The notes beneath the pieces are model-generated. The model did not search any database, was not told the origin of the DNA, and saw nothing but the letters and a program-made list of their open reading frames with translations. Below are positions 42,341 to 52,012 of a DNA stretch of 64,000 nt, piece after piece. Source of the DNA: a virus. Location of the stretch: the IMG/VR virus record IMGVR_UViG_3300031707_000011, positions 1 through 64,000 of that record; one strand, given 5' to 3'. The position numbers and the translations under genes are program-made. The stretch's first letter is position 1. Every line of letters starts with the position of its first letter.

Positions 42341-45300
42341 TTGGCCCACACTTATGATACCAAAGTCCAGTTCCTGACGGGGGCAACTGACCCGAGGGAA
42401 TTCGCCTACACTTGCGGGTCGGGGACGACGCTCCTCACCTTACTCATCGTTGCGTCAGGGCTTACGCAACGGACCGGCGGTGCGCCGACTTATAATAATG
42501 TCGCCTTCACGCTCGGTGATAAGCAAATAGCCACAACTGAGACGAATGTCGAATTCTGGTATATGGTCGGCCCGCCAACTGGGTCATCTCTTACGATACA
42601 GATTCAGAATGATAACACCAGGACAATCTTCGGATGTGCAGCTTCGTTTAAAGCTGCTACTGGTAAAATCTCGGCATTGAGGACTTGTTCAAAAACAACA
42701 GGATCAACTGCCAATCCTGGTGGTCCAACAATGACGGGATTGAAGGCGGGTGATGTTATAGTTTCTATCCTTGGTACTGGTGATAATACTTTTGCTCCTA
42801 CGGCATTTTCTGGAACTGACGTCTTATACACATATGATCCTGCAGCTTATGGAATGGGGTCACAATATTTTTTTGTTCCTAGTACAGCAGATAAATCGCT
42901 GACATGGACTGAGGTAACAGCAGCTGATTGGGCAACAGTGTGTGCGTCGTTCATGGAGAGGGTACCATTGGTTGGTACGGTGGGGGCATCTTCTAATGTT
43001 CCGAATACTCCTTACGTTCATAGAACTAGGAAGGCCGCTGGTATTTCTGGGGCATCTTCTAATGTTCCGAATACTCCTTACATTCATAGAATTAGGAAGT
43101 TTGCTGGTATCGTTGGAAGTGAGGAAGTAGAAGACGGCGGACTTGAGAGTTGGGACGATGCTTTTACTCCGTCCTACTGGAATACGTGGATTGGCGGCGG
43201 TACTACTACCATCAATAAAGAGACGAGCAGCCAGCATAGCGGTTCTGCTTGCCTCAGATTCGATGTTGATGCGAGCAATAACGCTGCGACCGTCAGCAAG
43301 CATCCTGATTACCACACCCAACCAATAACGGCGGGTTGCTTATATAGGTTGTCTTTCTGGTACAAAACGACGAACGGTGGGGCATGTTGTTTCTTCTTCT
43401 ATGCTACAGTGCCGTCAACATTTGGCTTGAAGTCAGATGGAACGTTCGCTTCCGGTTATCAGGAGATTTACCTAGCTCCTGCCGCTTCATGGACTCAGTT
43501 CAGCATTAACTTCGTGGCTCCTGTAGGATACACAGATTACAATCTGTTTTTGTTTGGGGGGGGTTATGAGCCAGCCCCGTCAAGTTCGATTTTCTACGAT
43601 GATGCTTCGTTAACTAGTATTGCTGGTGTCCAGGCGGTATCTTCAAGTTCTGCTGTATTCAGGAAGGTTAGACCTCTTGCCGGTATTTCTGGGGCATCTT
43701 CTAGTGTTCCTAATATTTCTTATATTCGTAGGATTAGGCATGTTACGGCTCCTGTGATAGCTTCAGTTAGTGCGGCTACTGGTAGTATTACTAAGTCTAT
43801 AGCTCCTAAATTATTGGTTGGTACTTCTGCTGCTCAGGCTGCGATAGAGGGTATAGTTGAGCGAGTAAGAAGGCTTTTAGGTATTACCCAGGTGGCTTCT
43901 GGCGCACTTGGGATTTTGAAGGAAACTAGAGAGGTTGTTGGTTCCTTCGCTGCTACTTCTTCAGTAAGTGGCACAACGAAAAGCACCAAAAAACTTGCTG
44001 GTACTTCGGTTGCTCTTTCTTCTACTTCTGGAGTTCTTAGTAGAGCAAAGAAACTTATTGGTTCTTTGGCTGTTGTTTCTTCTACTTCTGGAGTTTTGAA
44101 AAAGGTTGGGAAGTTTGCTGGTATATCTGACGCGAATTTTTCTGCTTCTGGAATTTCTAAAATAAGCAGAGAGTTTGTTGGTACTTCGGCTGCCGTTTCT
44201 TCTGCCTCTGGGGTTTTAAAAGAGGTTAATAAACTTATTGGTACTTCGGCTGCTCTTTCTTCTGTTTCTGGAGTTTTGAAAAAGACTAGGAAGTTTGTTG
44301 GAACTTCGGCTGCTCTTTCTTCTGTTTCTGGAGTTCTAAAAAGACAAAGAAGAATTATTGGAACTTCGGTTGTTATCTCGTCTGTTTCTGGTGGGTTAAC
44401 TACTGGGGGTTCCGCCTCACTTTATGGGGATATATCTGCGGTTTCGTCTGTATCTGGAATTTCAAAGGTTCGTAAAGAGTTTATTGGGACTTCGGCTGCA
44501 GTTGCTTCTTTGTCTGGAATTTTAGAAAGAGTAAGAGAACTTGTCGGTACTTCAACTGCGGTTTCCTCTACTTCTGGAATCCTGAAGAAGAGAAGGAAGC
44601 TCGTCGGTACTTCAACTGCGGTAGCTTCTGTTTCTGGAATCTTAAAGAGAAGAAGAGAACTTATTGGTACTTCGGCTGCTATCTCGTCTACGACAGGTGT
44701 TTTAACAACACAAGGTCAGGTTTCTCTGTATGGGACAGTTAGTATTGTCTCGTCTGTAACAGCTGTTGCTAAGGTTAAGAAGGAGTTTGCTGGTGTTGTT
44801 GCTGGTGTGAGTTCTGTCCCTGCTGTTCCTTATACCCATAGAACCAGAGAGGTCTCTTCTATTATTGCTTCTCAGTCGAGTGTATCTGGAAAGGTTAGTC
44901 CTAGACGAAAACTTATTGGGTCTGCGGTATCTGTCTCATCTACTTCTGGAATTATGAAGGTGGCTAAACCCCTGAAGGGGGTTGTTGGTGGAGTGTCAGT
45001 TGTGTCTGGGTATGCTAAAACTAGAAGGGAGTTGGTTGGGTCTGTAAGTTCTACATCTTCTGTGTTTGGGGTTCTACATCCAAGGAAGAAACTGGTAGGA
45101 GCTATTGGTTCTGTATCTGCGGTCACCGGAAGTTTGAGAAAGTTCTTTTACTTCTCTGGTTTGGTATCATCAGGTTCATCCACTATTGGTATTTTAAAAA
45201 GAGCAAGACGGATTCTTGGAGTGGTGGATGGTGTTTCTAGTCTTGATGCTTATTTGGTTACTGGACAGGAGGCAAGAATACGGGGAAAGATTGATGCAAC

Positions 45301-45637
45301 CTCCTCTGTATCTGGTAGTTGGAATGTTGATTATCGTTTATTTGGAGTCTCTACACCGTCGAGTTCAGTTGTAGGGGCGACTAAACTATTGATAGAGGTT
45401 TCTGGTGTTGTTACAGCTTCTTCCTCTCTGGTTGCGCTACAGAGAGTTACGTATCCTCTTCATGGTTCTTTTGCTGTTGTTAGTTCTGTTAGTGGTATTC
45501 TTGAATGGGTATTCCGTGGTCTTATTAAGAGGTTTGTGCGTGATGTTCCCAGATTCTTTGAGCGTGATGTCAAGCGTATGCATGAATTGAATAAGGATAG
45601 AGAGAGGATATTCGACAGGTCGTCTGGAGATGAGTAG
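42341..45637 (+). CDS. Tail protein with sandwich domains and 20-residue tandem repeats, 1098 aa
   Basis: The TTG start (42341) follows GGGGG. Residues 1-210 are a beta-sandwich domain. Two copies of GASSNVPNTPY follow, then a carbohydrate-binding-like module (about 265-430, ESWDDAFTPSYWNTW and a jelly-roll pattern). From about residue 440 to 1055 the chain is a repeat of roughly 20 residues with consensus xGTSAAVSSVSGVLKxxR. The end is a basic-acidic helix (FVRDVPRFFERDVKR). The repeat is also in the genes at 51797 and 52013. It looks like a long structural fibre or baseplate-side protein. Confidence 0.75.
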   Translation: MAHTYDTKVQFLTGATDPREFAYTCGSGTTLLTLLIVASGLTQRTGGAPTYNNVAFTLGDKQIATTETNVEFWYMVGPPTGSSLTIQIQNDNTRTIFGCAASFKAATGKISALRTCSKTTGSTANPGGPTMTGLKAGDVIVSILGTGDNTFAPTAFSGTDVLYTYDPAAYGMGSQYFFVPSTADKSLTWTEVTAADWATVCASFMERVPLVGTVGASSNVPNTPYVHRTRKAAGISGASSNVPNTPYIHRIRKFAGIVGSEEVEDGGLESWDDAFTPSYWNTWIGGGTTTINKETSSQHSGSACLRFDVDASNNAATVSKHPDYHTQPITAGCLYRLSFWYKTTNGGACCFFFYATVPSTFGLKSDGTFASGYQEIYLAPAASWTQFSINFVAPVGYTDYNLFLFGGGYEPAPSSSIFYDDASLTSIAGVQAVSSSSAVFRKVRPLAGISGASSSVPNISYIRRIRHVTAPVIASVSAATGSITKSIAPKLLVGTSAAQAAIEGIVERVRRLLGITQVASGALGILKETREVVGSFAATSSVSGTTKSTKKLAGTSVALSSTSGVLSRAKKLIGSLAVVSSTSGVLKKVGKFAGISDANFSASGISKISREFVGTSAAVSSASGVLKEVNKLIGTSAALSSVSGVLKKTRKFVGTSAALSSVSGVLKRQRRIIGTSVVISSVSGGLTTGGSASLYGDISAVSSVSGISKVRKEFIGTSAAVASLSGILERVRELVGTSTAVSSTSGILKKRRKLVGTSTAVASVSGILKRRRELIGTSAAISSTTGVLTTQGQVSLYGTVSIVSSVTAVAKVKKEFAGVVAGVSSVPAVPYTHRTREVSSIIASQSSVSGKVSPRRKLIGSAVSVSSTSGIMKVAKPLKGVVGGVSVVSGYAKTRRELVGSVSSTSSVFGVLHPRKKLVGAIGSVSAVTGSLRKFFYFSGLVSSGSSTIGILKRARRILGVVDGVSSLDAYLVTGQEARIRGKIDATSSVSGSWNVDYRLFGVSTPSSSVVGATKLLIEVSGVVTASSSLVALQRVTYPLHGSFAVVSSVSGILEWVFRGLIKRFVRDVPRFFERDVKRMHELNKDRERIFDRSSGDE
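43660..45510 (+). repeat. Tandem GTSAAVSSVSG-type repeats (about 20 codons each)
   Basis: The coding repeat has consensus [LIF][VIA]GTSAA[VLI]SS[VT]SG[VI]LK plus a basic linker of 4-6 residues. Some units are inexact or interrupted (for example SASLYGDISAVSS). DNA repeats such as ggtacttcggctgctgtttcttctg are recognisable in consecutive units. The same unit occurs in the 62-aa protein at 51797 and at about residues 592-635 of the protein at 52013. Confidence 0.75.
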
Positions 45638-45927
45638 TGGTTAAGAAAGAGTTTTTAATAAACAAATTTTCTGGGGAAGAGTGGGGAGTAGGATTTAAAT
45701 TTTTTCCCCCTGACCTGAATGTAGGTGAAACGATAACAACTTGTGTAGCAACGGTTACTCCTTCGGGTTTGGAGATTCATGGAGACGCGATTATTGATAA
45801 GGATGACCGGACAGTTACTCAGGTGATTAGAGGAGGCACTTCTGGTATCACCTACACGGTGACGTTTACGACAGAGATTTCTAACGGTTACGTTTTTATT
45901 GACCAAGTTCTCGTCCGAATAAAGTAA
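45637..45927 (+). CDS. Fibre-tail adaptor-like beta protein, 96 aa
   Basis: GTG 45637 overlaps the previous stop. The sequence is a single beta-sandwich: LNVGETITTCVATVTPSG ... TVTQVIRGGTSGITYTVTF ... VFIDQVLVRIK, the pattern of short phage adaptor proteins that join fibres to the tail. It lies between the repeat-rich fibre gene and the tape measure gene. Confidence 0.6.
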   Translation: MVKKEFLINKFSGEEWGVGFKFFPPDLNVGETITTCVATVTPSGLEIHGDAIIDKDDRTVTQVIRGGTSGITYTVTFTTEISNGYVFIDQVLVRIK

Positions 45928-45931
45928 CTTT

Positions 45932-48900
45932 ATGGCTACGTCTAGCAGTTCGCATGTTGCTTTAGTTGTATTTAATACCAGTGGTGCTATTACTGGTCTG
46001 AATTATTTAAATTCAGCCTTGGGTCGTACTAGACAAAGGATGAGTGAGTTTGTAGCGCAGTCTGGTTATTTGGTTTTGGCTTTGACTCGTATTGCAACAT
46101 ACACAGGAATTTTTACCTTCTTTGGTCTTATGGCTAAGGCTATTAAAGACAATATTGAACTTGAAAGAAGGTTTGCTGAAGTTTCTACCCTGATTAATAT
46201 GGCTAATGCCGAGCAGGCTAGGGGTTTTGAGGAGGTTAAACAACAGATTTTGGAATTGAATCCTGCATTGGGTTCTGCAATAGATTTGACTAAGGGTTTG
46301 TACGAAATTATGTCAGCTGGTATTAATGAGCCTCAAGAAGCCATGAAGATTCTTGTGCAGTCAGCCAAGTATGCTAAGGCTGGTTTGACTGATTTAGGTA
46401 CGTCTGCGGCTACGTTGACTTCAATTATTAAAGCCTACCGTCTATCGGCTGATAAGGCTAGAGAATCTTCTGACTATATGTTTGCATCGGTTATGGAAGG
46501 TAAATTCCACGCTGAGGATTTGAACGAGGCCTTGGGTAGAGTTCTTCCTACGGCTGCGGCCATGGGAGTAGGTATTGATGAGGTTGGCGCGGCATTGGCT
46601 GTCTTGAGCCAAAGAGGTCTAGACGCTAGTGAGGCTGCTACAGCGCTGAATAGGATGATGATTTCATTTTTGAAACCGCAGGAGAAATCGGCTAAGGTAA
46701 TGCATAGTTTGGGGATAGAAACTGGTATAACCGCATTTCAATCGGGTGGTTTGTTGGGAGCTATGAGACAATTGACTACAGCTATGGCTTCTCATGCTGA
46801 CCTTTTGCCGATAGTATTTACAAGGGAGAGAGGTCTTCGTGGTGCATTTATTATGACTGGTAGAGGGGCTGATGAATATGCGAGGATGTTAGAAAAGGTG
46901 AGAGCATCAGCTGAGGGAGAAGGTGAGACTGAGAGGGCTTATCAGAAGATTATTGCGACGACATCTGAAAGGTGGAAGGCTTTAGGCGCACATATTCAGC
47001 AGACTATGGCTCAGTCTCATCAGTCAATGACTGGTTTGAAAAGTCTTATCGGGGTATTAGATGTGGTTTCGACCACGCTGATTACACTTTCTCGTGGGAT
47101 TGTTTGGGTGGGTTTGGGTTTTCTTGGATTGAAAATATCTACTGCGTTGATAACCTCACTGCTGGCTGGGTTGTATAGAACATTAACTATTGTGTTTGCT
47201 CAGTTTGAGGCTGCCGGTGGTATGATGGGTAGGTTTGTTCCTGCACAAATTAACAAGCAAATGAATACGTTAAATCGGGTTATCCCACGGTGGGAAGCGT
47301 TAAAAGGGGTTATGTCGTCTGTATTTACTGGTTTGATAATTGGTGCTATCGCTTATCAACTAGCTAAACTTGCTATAGAAGCGGTTAATAAAGCTCTTGA
47401 TGCGGCTATTCAGAGGCAAATTGACTATGGGAATCAATTAAGAGCGCGAACTGTAGAGTTAAAAAGGTTGTCCCAGGCGCATAAAGAGGCAACAGGAGAA
47501 ATAGTCAATTATTCTAAAGAAGTTGAAAACATGGTTGTTGTATGGACTATGTGGGAGCTTGGTTTGATGGCAGATAAAGTTGATCGGTTGGTTTTTATTA
47601 TGAATAAAATGGGAGGGGCGGTTAAGTATAGTTTTTCTGAATCAAGGAAATTTAGGGATGAAGTAGCAGAACTTCTTACAACGATGGAATTGGGTGAGCC
47701 GCTTACTCGAAGGCAGTATCAGATTTTACTCGACTTGGGTAGGGTTTTAGGTTATGATAGTAAGGCTTATAAAACTATTACAGAGTATTCAAAAAAGTAC
47801 AGTCAGGAGACTGAATATCTCGCTACCCAACAGAGGAAACTTAATCAATTGTTTGTTCTTCTGGGTAATGCTATGCCTTATGAGTCAATGGACGCGATGG
47901 GATTGGCAACAGAGTTGTCTAAAGACGACCTTGTTAAATATGGTGATGCAGTCAAGAGAGCGTTGGATACTATGAAAAAAGTGGGAACTACGGACTTTAA
48001 TGACTTTGTGAAGTGGTTGGAGGCTAGTGGAGAAGAAACAGGTGCGTTTAGAAAGAAGCTGGAGGAATTTGATAAGCAACTTACTGCGGCTCGAGGTTTA
48101 AAATACCAGGTTGATTTGATGCAGATGGCTAAAGAGGAAACGAACAGGTTGAGTGCGGCTATGGAAGAATTGTCATTGTCTGACCAGCAGGCGACGGCTA
48201 GGGCGAAGGGATTGGCTGATGCCTACGCGGAATACAGTAAAGTTCTTTCTGATAGCGTGATTGCTAATATCCCTGAGGTCAAGAAGGCTGTTGAAATCTT
48301 GATCGCTAACCTGGCCCGTGTTCCGACTGAGTATCAGGCTTTAATTCTTAAATTGAATGCTATTGCTGAAAAAGACAAGACGGCTGAGATTGCGGCTAAG
48401 AAAGCTGAGAACGCACGAGAGTGGGTTATGGATGCCTGGACTCGGCTGAGTGCTGACTTAGAGACGCTTCAGAATAAGATTAATCAAGACGAAACGAAAA
48501 ATATAATTACGGATGCTAAAGAGAAAAACGCATTATTGAAGAAGGATTTGGCAGACAGGTTGGACACTCTTGGTGCTTATTATGCCTATTCAAAGGTTTA
48601 TCTTGTTCTTAATGCTGTGTTTGCGGCGGCAATGGCTAAGAGGGAACAAGATGCTCGTACAGCGTCTCTTGCGGACACAATGAAAGAATACGCTGAAGCT
48701 CAACAGAAAATGATTCAATCCCATTACGATGGTACTACTCAGCGGTTGGCTATTGCTAAGAGAGAGTATCTTGGGATGATGCAGTTTCTAATGGTTTTTG
48801 GTTATAAATTTTTCCCTGGAATGGTTGGCTATATGATGACGTTGTGGGAAAAGTTGTGGGGTAATTTTAATGCAAATTTGGAGGATACCAGAACTCCAAT

Positions 48901-50686
48901 GCAGAAGATGATAGAGCGGTTTCAAACTTTGGGTTCTATGATTTCGGCTATAACTACCAATTTGCGTGATATGTTTGATACGTTTGGGATTGGAGAATCC
49001 AAGGTTCTAGATGTTTTGGATGCGGTTGCTAAGGGGTTTAATGCTATTGAGCAGTCGTTGAGAGCGGTTGAGGCGGCTGAGTCGGCTGCTGCTGAAGAAG
49101 GGGCTAATTTTATTGATAAACTTAATAGAGTAACAAGTGAAATAGGTTTGGCTATTGCTGTTATTACTACAATAATCAGTTTGTTTTCAAAATTATTTGC
49201 AGGAAAAACGGAAGCGGAGAAACTGGCTGATGCGATTAAGGATATAAAAGAAGAGATGGGATGGTTGGGTGAGATAACGGATGCGACGGCTGAAAAGATT
49301 GCGAAGCTCAGAGAGGCGATGGGGGAAGCTGCGGTTGAGGCTAGAACTCTTGCTGATATGATGAAGGATACTGGAATCAACACTAACAATTATGGGCAAT
49401 ACTTAAACAGAATGATTGATTCTCTTAATGAACTTGTGTCTGCTTGGAAATTGGCGCAAGATTTGGGGTTTGGTGAGTTTGATATTCAACAGGAACTTGA
49501 AGGTCTTGGTAAGGCTTTTGAGGAGATGATTGGTTATCTTCAAAGGATAGGGAAAGAGGGGGACGCTGGTATTTTGATATTCATAAAGCGGTTGAGAGAA
49601 CTTGGTATTACTATAAAAGAAGTAGATGATTATGTTTATGGTTGGTTAGAGAGGGCGGCTAAGGGTCTTACTGATATGATTACTGCTGTGACGGGGGCTG
49701 GTCCTCAGTTGGAGATTGCTGGCAATCTACTGCTCTCTGTGTTTAATGCGGCTCTTGCTCAGGGGATGTCTTTGCTTGATGCTTTGAATCTGATAGCTGA
49801 CCCGTTGGCAGCCCTGTCAGCAAAGTATACGGAACTGGGTTTGGCTGGTAGTGGAGCGATTGCAGAACTTCTTAAAATTCAGAAGGTTAAGGAAGCAAAT
49901 GAAGGTTTGTTTGAGGCCATCTCTGGTTTGAATGAGGTTCTACAGGCTCTTGGAAATACAGGGTTCTTGACGGCTGAAGATTTTTCGGCTATGCAGAGTA
50001 GTGTGGGTGAATACTTCAAACAATTAACGGCAGCCGGATTGACTTCAAAAGAAGCTCTGGCTGTTCTTGCTCCTATCTTGGCTAACCTTGAATATTATGC
50101 CAAGCAGTATGGGTTTGCTCTTGACCCCGCTACTCAGGCTCTTATTGACCAAGCCAAGGAAGCCGGAGTGTATAAAGAAAAAGCAAAGACTATGGCTGAA
50201 GTTCTGGAGGAAGGTTTTGGTAATATCTGCGACAGGTTAGACCAGATTGTGAAGTATTTTACTGGTGATAATGGTATTCTGGATAACATAGATAAATTTA
50301 AGAAGCGGGGGGCTTGGGATGAGTTCAATGAAGGGGCGAGGGATGCGATAGATAATCTTGATGAAGTTAATAGACGAATGCCAAAAGGTCCTGGGCGTTA
50401 TGATGGAGGTAACGGGTCAGCGCAGTTTGGAATGACTAATGTTGGACAGACTCAACTTATTAAAGTTCATCGGGGTGAGTCGATTATTCCTGAAAATATT
50501 TCGTCGGTTCTCAGATCGTTCTTTGGAGGGATGTCTACTCCTGCGGCTACAGGAGGCCAGGCTGATATGGCACAGGTAACGGTGGAAATAGATGGAATGG
50601 CAGTTTATAAGGCTCTAGTTCCTATTATGCGAAAGGGTATGGGTAAATACGGAGACGTAGAAATACAAGGTGGTGGGGTATTTTAA
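45932..50686 (+). CDS. Tail tape measure protein, 1584 aa
   Basis: Its length sets the tail length (about 240 nm at the usual 0.15 nm per residue). Near the N-terminus is the TMP-family core (ALGSAIDLTKGLYEIMSAGI ... ASVMEGKFHAEDLNEALGRVLPTAAAMGVG ... AVLSQRGLDASEAATALNRM). Long coiled-coil helices follow, with hydrophobic segments around residues 380-420 and 465-485 and again near 1070-1090. The C-terminus has the GQTQLIKVHRGESIIPENISS pattern. ATG 45932 follows the adaptor gene after 4 bases. Confidence 0.92.
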   Translation: MATSSSSHVALVVFNTSGAITGLNYLNSALGRTRQRMSEFVAQSGYLVLALTRIATYTGIFTFFGLMAKAIKDNIELERRFAEVSTLINMANAEQARGFEEVKQQILELNPALGSAIDLTKGLYEIMSAGINEPQEAMKILVQSAKYAKAGLTDLGTSAATLTSIIKAYRLSADKARESSDYMFASVMEGKFHAEDLNEALGRVLPTAAAMGVGIDEVGAALAVLSQRGLDASEAATALNRMMISFLKPQEKSAKVMHSLGIETGITAFQSGGLLGAMRQLTTAMASHADLLPIVFTRERGLRGAFIMTGRGADEYARMLEKVRASAEGEGETERAYQKIIATTSERWKALGAHIQQTMAQSHQSMTGLKSLIGVLDVVSTTLITLSRGIVWVGLGFLGLKISTALITSLLAGLYRTLTIVFAQFEAAGGMMGRFVPAQINKQMNTLNRVIPRWEALKGVMSSVFTGLIIGAIAYQLAKLAIEAVNKALDAAIQRQIDYGNQLRARTVELKRLSQAHKEATGEIVNYSKEVENMVVVWTMWELGLMADKVDRLVFIMNKMGGAVKYSFSESRKFRDEVAELLTTMELGEPLTRRQYQILLDLGRVLGYDSKAYKTITEYSKKYSQETEYLATQQRKLNQLFVLLGNAMPYESMDAMGLATELSKDDLVKYGDAVKRALDTMKKVGTTDFNDFVKWLEASGEETGAFRKKLEEFDKQLTAARGLKYQVDLMQMAKEETNRLSAAMEELSLSDQQATARAKGLADAYAEYSKVLSDSVIANIPEVKKAVEILIANLARVPTEYQALILKLNAIAEKDKTAEIAAKKAENAREWVMDAWTRLSADLETLQNKINQDETKNIITDAKEKNALLKKDLADRLDTLGAYYAYSKVYLVLNAVFAAAMAKREQDARTASLADTMKEYAEAQQKMIQSHYDGTTQRLAIAKREYLGMMQFLMVFGYKFFPGMVGYMMTLWEKLWGNFNANLEDTRTPMQKMIERFQTLGSMISAITTNLRDMFDTFGIGESKVLDVLDAVAKGFNAIEQSLRAVEAAESAAAEEGANFIDKLNRVTSEIGLAIAVITTIISLFSKLFAGKTEAEKLADAIKDIKEEMGWLGEITDATAEKIAKLREAMGEAAVEARTLADMMKDTGINTNNYGQYLNRMIDSLNELVSAWKLAQDLGFGEFDIQQELEGLGKAFEEMIGYLQRIGKEGDAGILIFIKRLRELGITIKEVDDYVYGWLERAAKGLTDMITAVTGAGPQLEIAGNLLLSVFNAALAQGMSLLDALNLIADPLAALSAKYTELGLAGSGAIAELLKIQKVKEANEGLFEAISGLNEVLQALGNTGFLTAEDFSAMQSSVGEYFKQLTAAGLTSKEALAVLAPILANLEYYAKQYGFALDPATQALIDQAKEAGVYKEKAKTMAEVLEEGFGNICDRLDQIVKYFTGDNGILDNIDKFKKRGAWDEFNEGARDAIDNLDEVNRRMPKGPGRYDGGNGSAQFGMTNVGQTQLIKVHRGESIIPENISSVLRSFFGGMSTPAATGGQADMAQVTVEIDGMAVYKALVPIMRKGMGKYGDVEIQGGGVF

Positions 50687-51786
50687 TGGGAAGCAACAGA
50701 TTTCTGTATGATACGATTACCCGAAGTGGTGTGATTGCTCCTCTTTATTCTGCCGACTACCATCCTTCCCACCCTGTAGAGAACCTGAGGAGTCTTTGGA
50801 GTGATTATGCTTATCGGACAAAGTATGGTAGTGGGTCTGGATGGGGGTATTTTAAGATTGATGCGACTAATAACTACATAGATTTTAATGATGGTTCAGT
50901 ACGTGCGGCTAATCTGACTATAGGTGATTATGATGGAGACTCTCTTGCTTCTCATATAGCTGCTAGGATGACAGCTGTTGGTGGTCAAACTTATACTTGC
51001 GTTTACTCAAATACGACAAATAAGTTTACAATTTCGGCTTCAGGGACTTTCTCTATTCTGTGGTCTACAGGGTCTCATCATTCAACTACTGTTGGAGAGC
51101 ACATTGGATTTTATATTTCTCAAGATGATACGGGGACTAATACTTACACGGCTGATTATGTTAGGTCACATAATTATGGTGGATTTCAGATTGATTCTTG
51201 GGATGGTTCATCTATTGCGACAACGGGGTGTGTACTTATTGGATTGAATTTGACTTCTAGTTATCAGATATTGAGATTGGAGAGGTGGTATAATTCTGTT
51301 TGGGAGAGTATAGGAGACCTTACTTACAGCAGCACCGATGGTAGGGCTTATATTTTTTATGCTCCTAAAAGTGCTACTAAGTACAGGGTAGTTGCTAGGG
51401 ATTGGACTAATCCTGATAAGTATCTTGAATTTGGTGTGCCTATTCTTGGTGGTTATGTTGATTTGAGTCGGGGTTATGAATATGGGGCTACTGTTACTCA
51501 CGATGATACTTCTCAAAAAGCCTACTCTAAGCATGGATATTTGAATATTGTGGTGGGATTTGAGCAGGTGGTTCGGGCTGTTCAGTATGAGGTTATGACA
51601 GCGGATGAGACTAAGATTGATACGTTTTGGGATAGTGTAATGGAGAGGTACCCGTTTGTTTTTATTGGGGATTCAGCTGTTCCTTTCTCAGATATGACTT
51701 ATGCTATTCTGAGAGCGGGGATTGAGAAAACAAGGTTAGATGAGTATTTTCAGAAGGTTACTATGGTTTGGGAGAAAGTTCTATAG
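50686..51786 (+). CDS. Distal tail-like protein with an inserted beta module, 366 aa
   Basis: ATG 50686 overlaps the tape measure stop. The outer segments (residues 1-65 and about 160-366) have the DxxxxPxHPVENL start and a strand-rich C-terminal domain with VVRAVQYEVMTADETKIDTFWDSV, as in baseplate Dit-type proteins. Residues 65-160 are an extra beta-rich insertion (DGDSLASHIAARM ... VGEHIGFYIS). Position directly after the tape measure supports the distal tail role. Confidence 0.65.
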   Translation: MGSNRFLYDTITRSGVIAPLYSADYHPSHPVENLRSLWSDYAYRTKYGSGSGWGYFKIDATNNYIDFNDGSVRAANLTIGDYDGDSLASHIAARMTAVGGQTYTCVYSNTTNKFTISASGTFSILWSTGSHHSTTVGEHIGFYISQDDTGTNTYTADYVRSHNYGGFQIDSWDGSSIATTGCVLIGLNLTSSYQILRLERWYNSVWESIGDLTYSSTDGRAYIFYAPKSATKYRVVARDWTNPDKYLEFGVPILGGYVDLSRGYEYGATVTHDDTSQKAYSKHGYLNIVVGFEQVVRAVQYEVMTADETKIDTFWDSVMERYPFVFIGDSAVPFSDMTYAILRAGIEKTRLDEYFQKVTMVWEKVL

Positions 51787-51796
51787 GGAGAATTGA

Positions 51797-51985
51797 GTGG
51801 CAGTAGTTGGTTTGTCTGGGACTTCTGCTGCGTCATTGTCTACTAATGCTGTATCAGAGGTAGTTAAAGAACTTGTTGGAACTTTGGCTGCGGTTTCTTC
51901 TGCTTCTGGAATTCTAAAGAGAAAGAGAGAGTTGGCTGGTTCTGTCTCTGCTGTAGTAGAGATAGGAGATTACTGGGATTGGTAG
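51797..51985 (+). CDS. Short repeat-only protein, 62 aa
   Basis: The GTG start follows AGGGAGAATTGA. Nearly the whole chain is three units of the 20-residue repeat of the gene at 42341 (GLSGTSAASLSTNAVS, ELVGTLAAVSSASGIL and ELAGSVSAVVEIG), ending in DYWDW. It could be a decapitated copy of that gene, or a linker protein between distal tail protein and hub. Confidence 0.5.
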   Translation: MAVVGLSGTSAASLSTNAVSEVVKELVGTLAAVSSASGILKRKRELAGSVSAVVEIGDYWDW

Positions 51986-52012
51986 GAAGGAAGGTATTAA
52001 CTGAAGGGATAA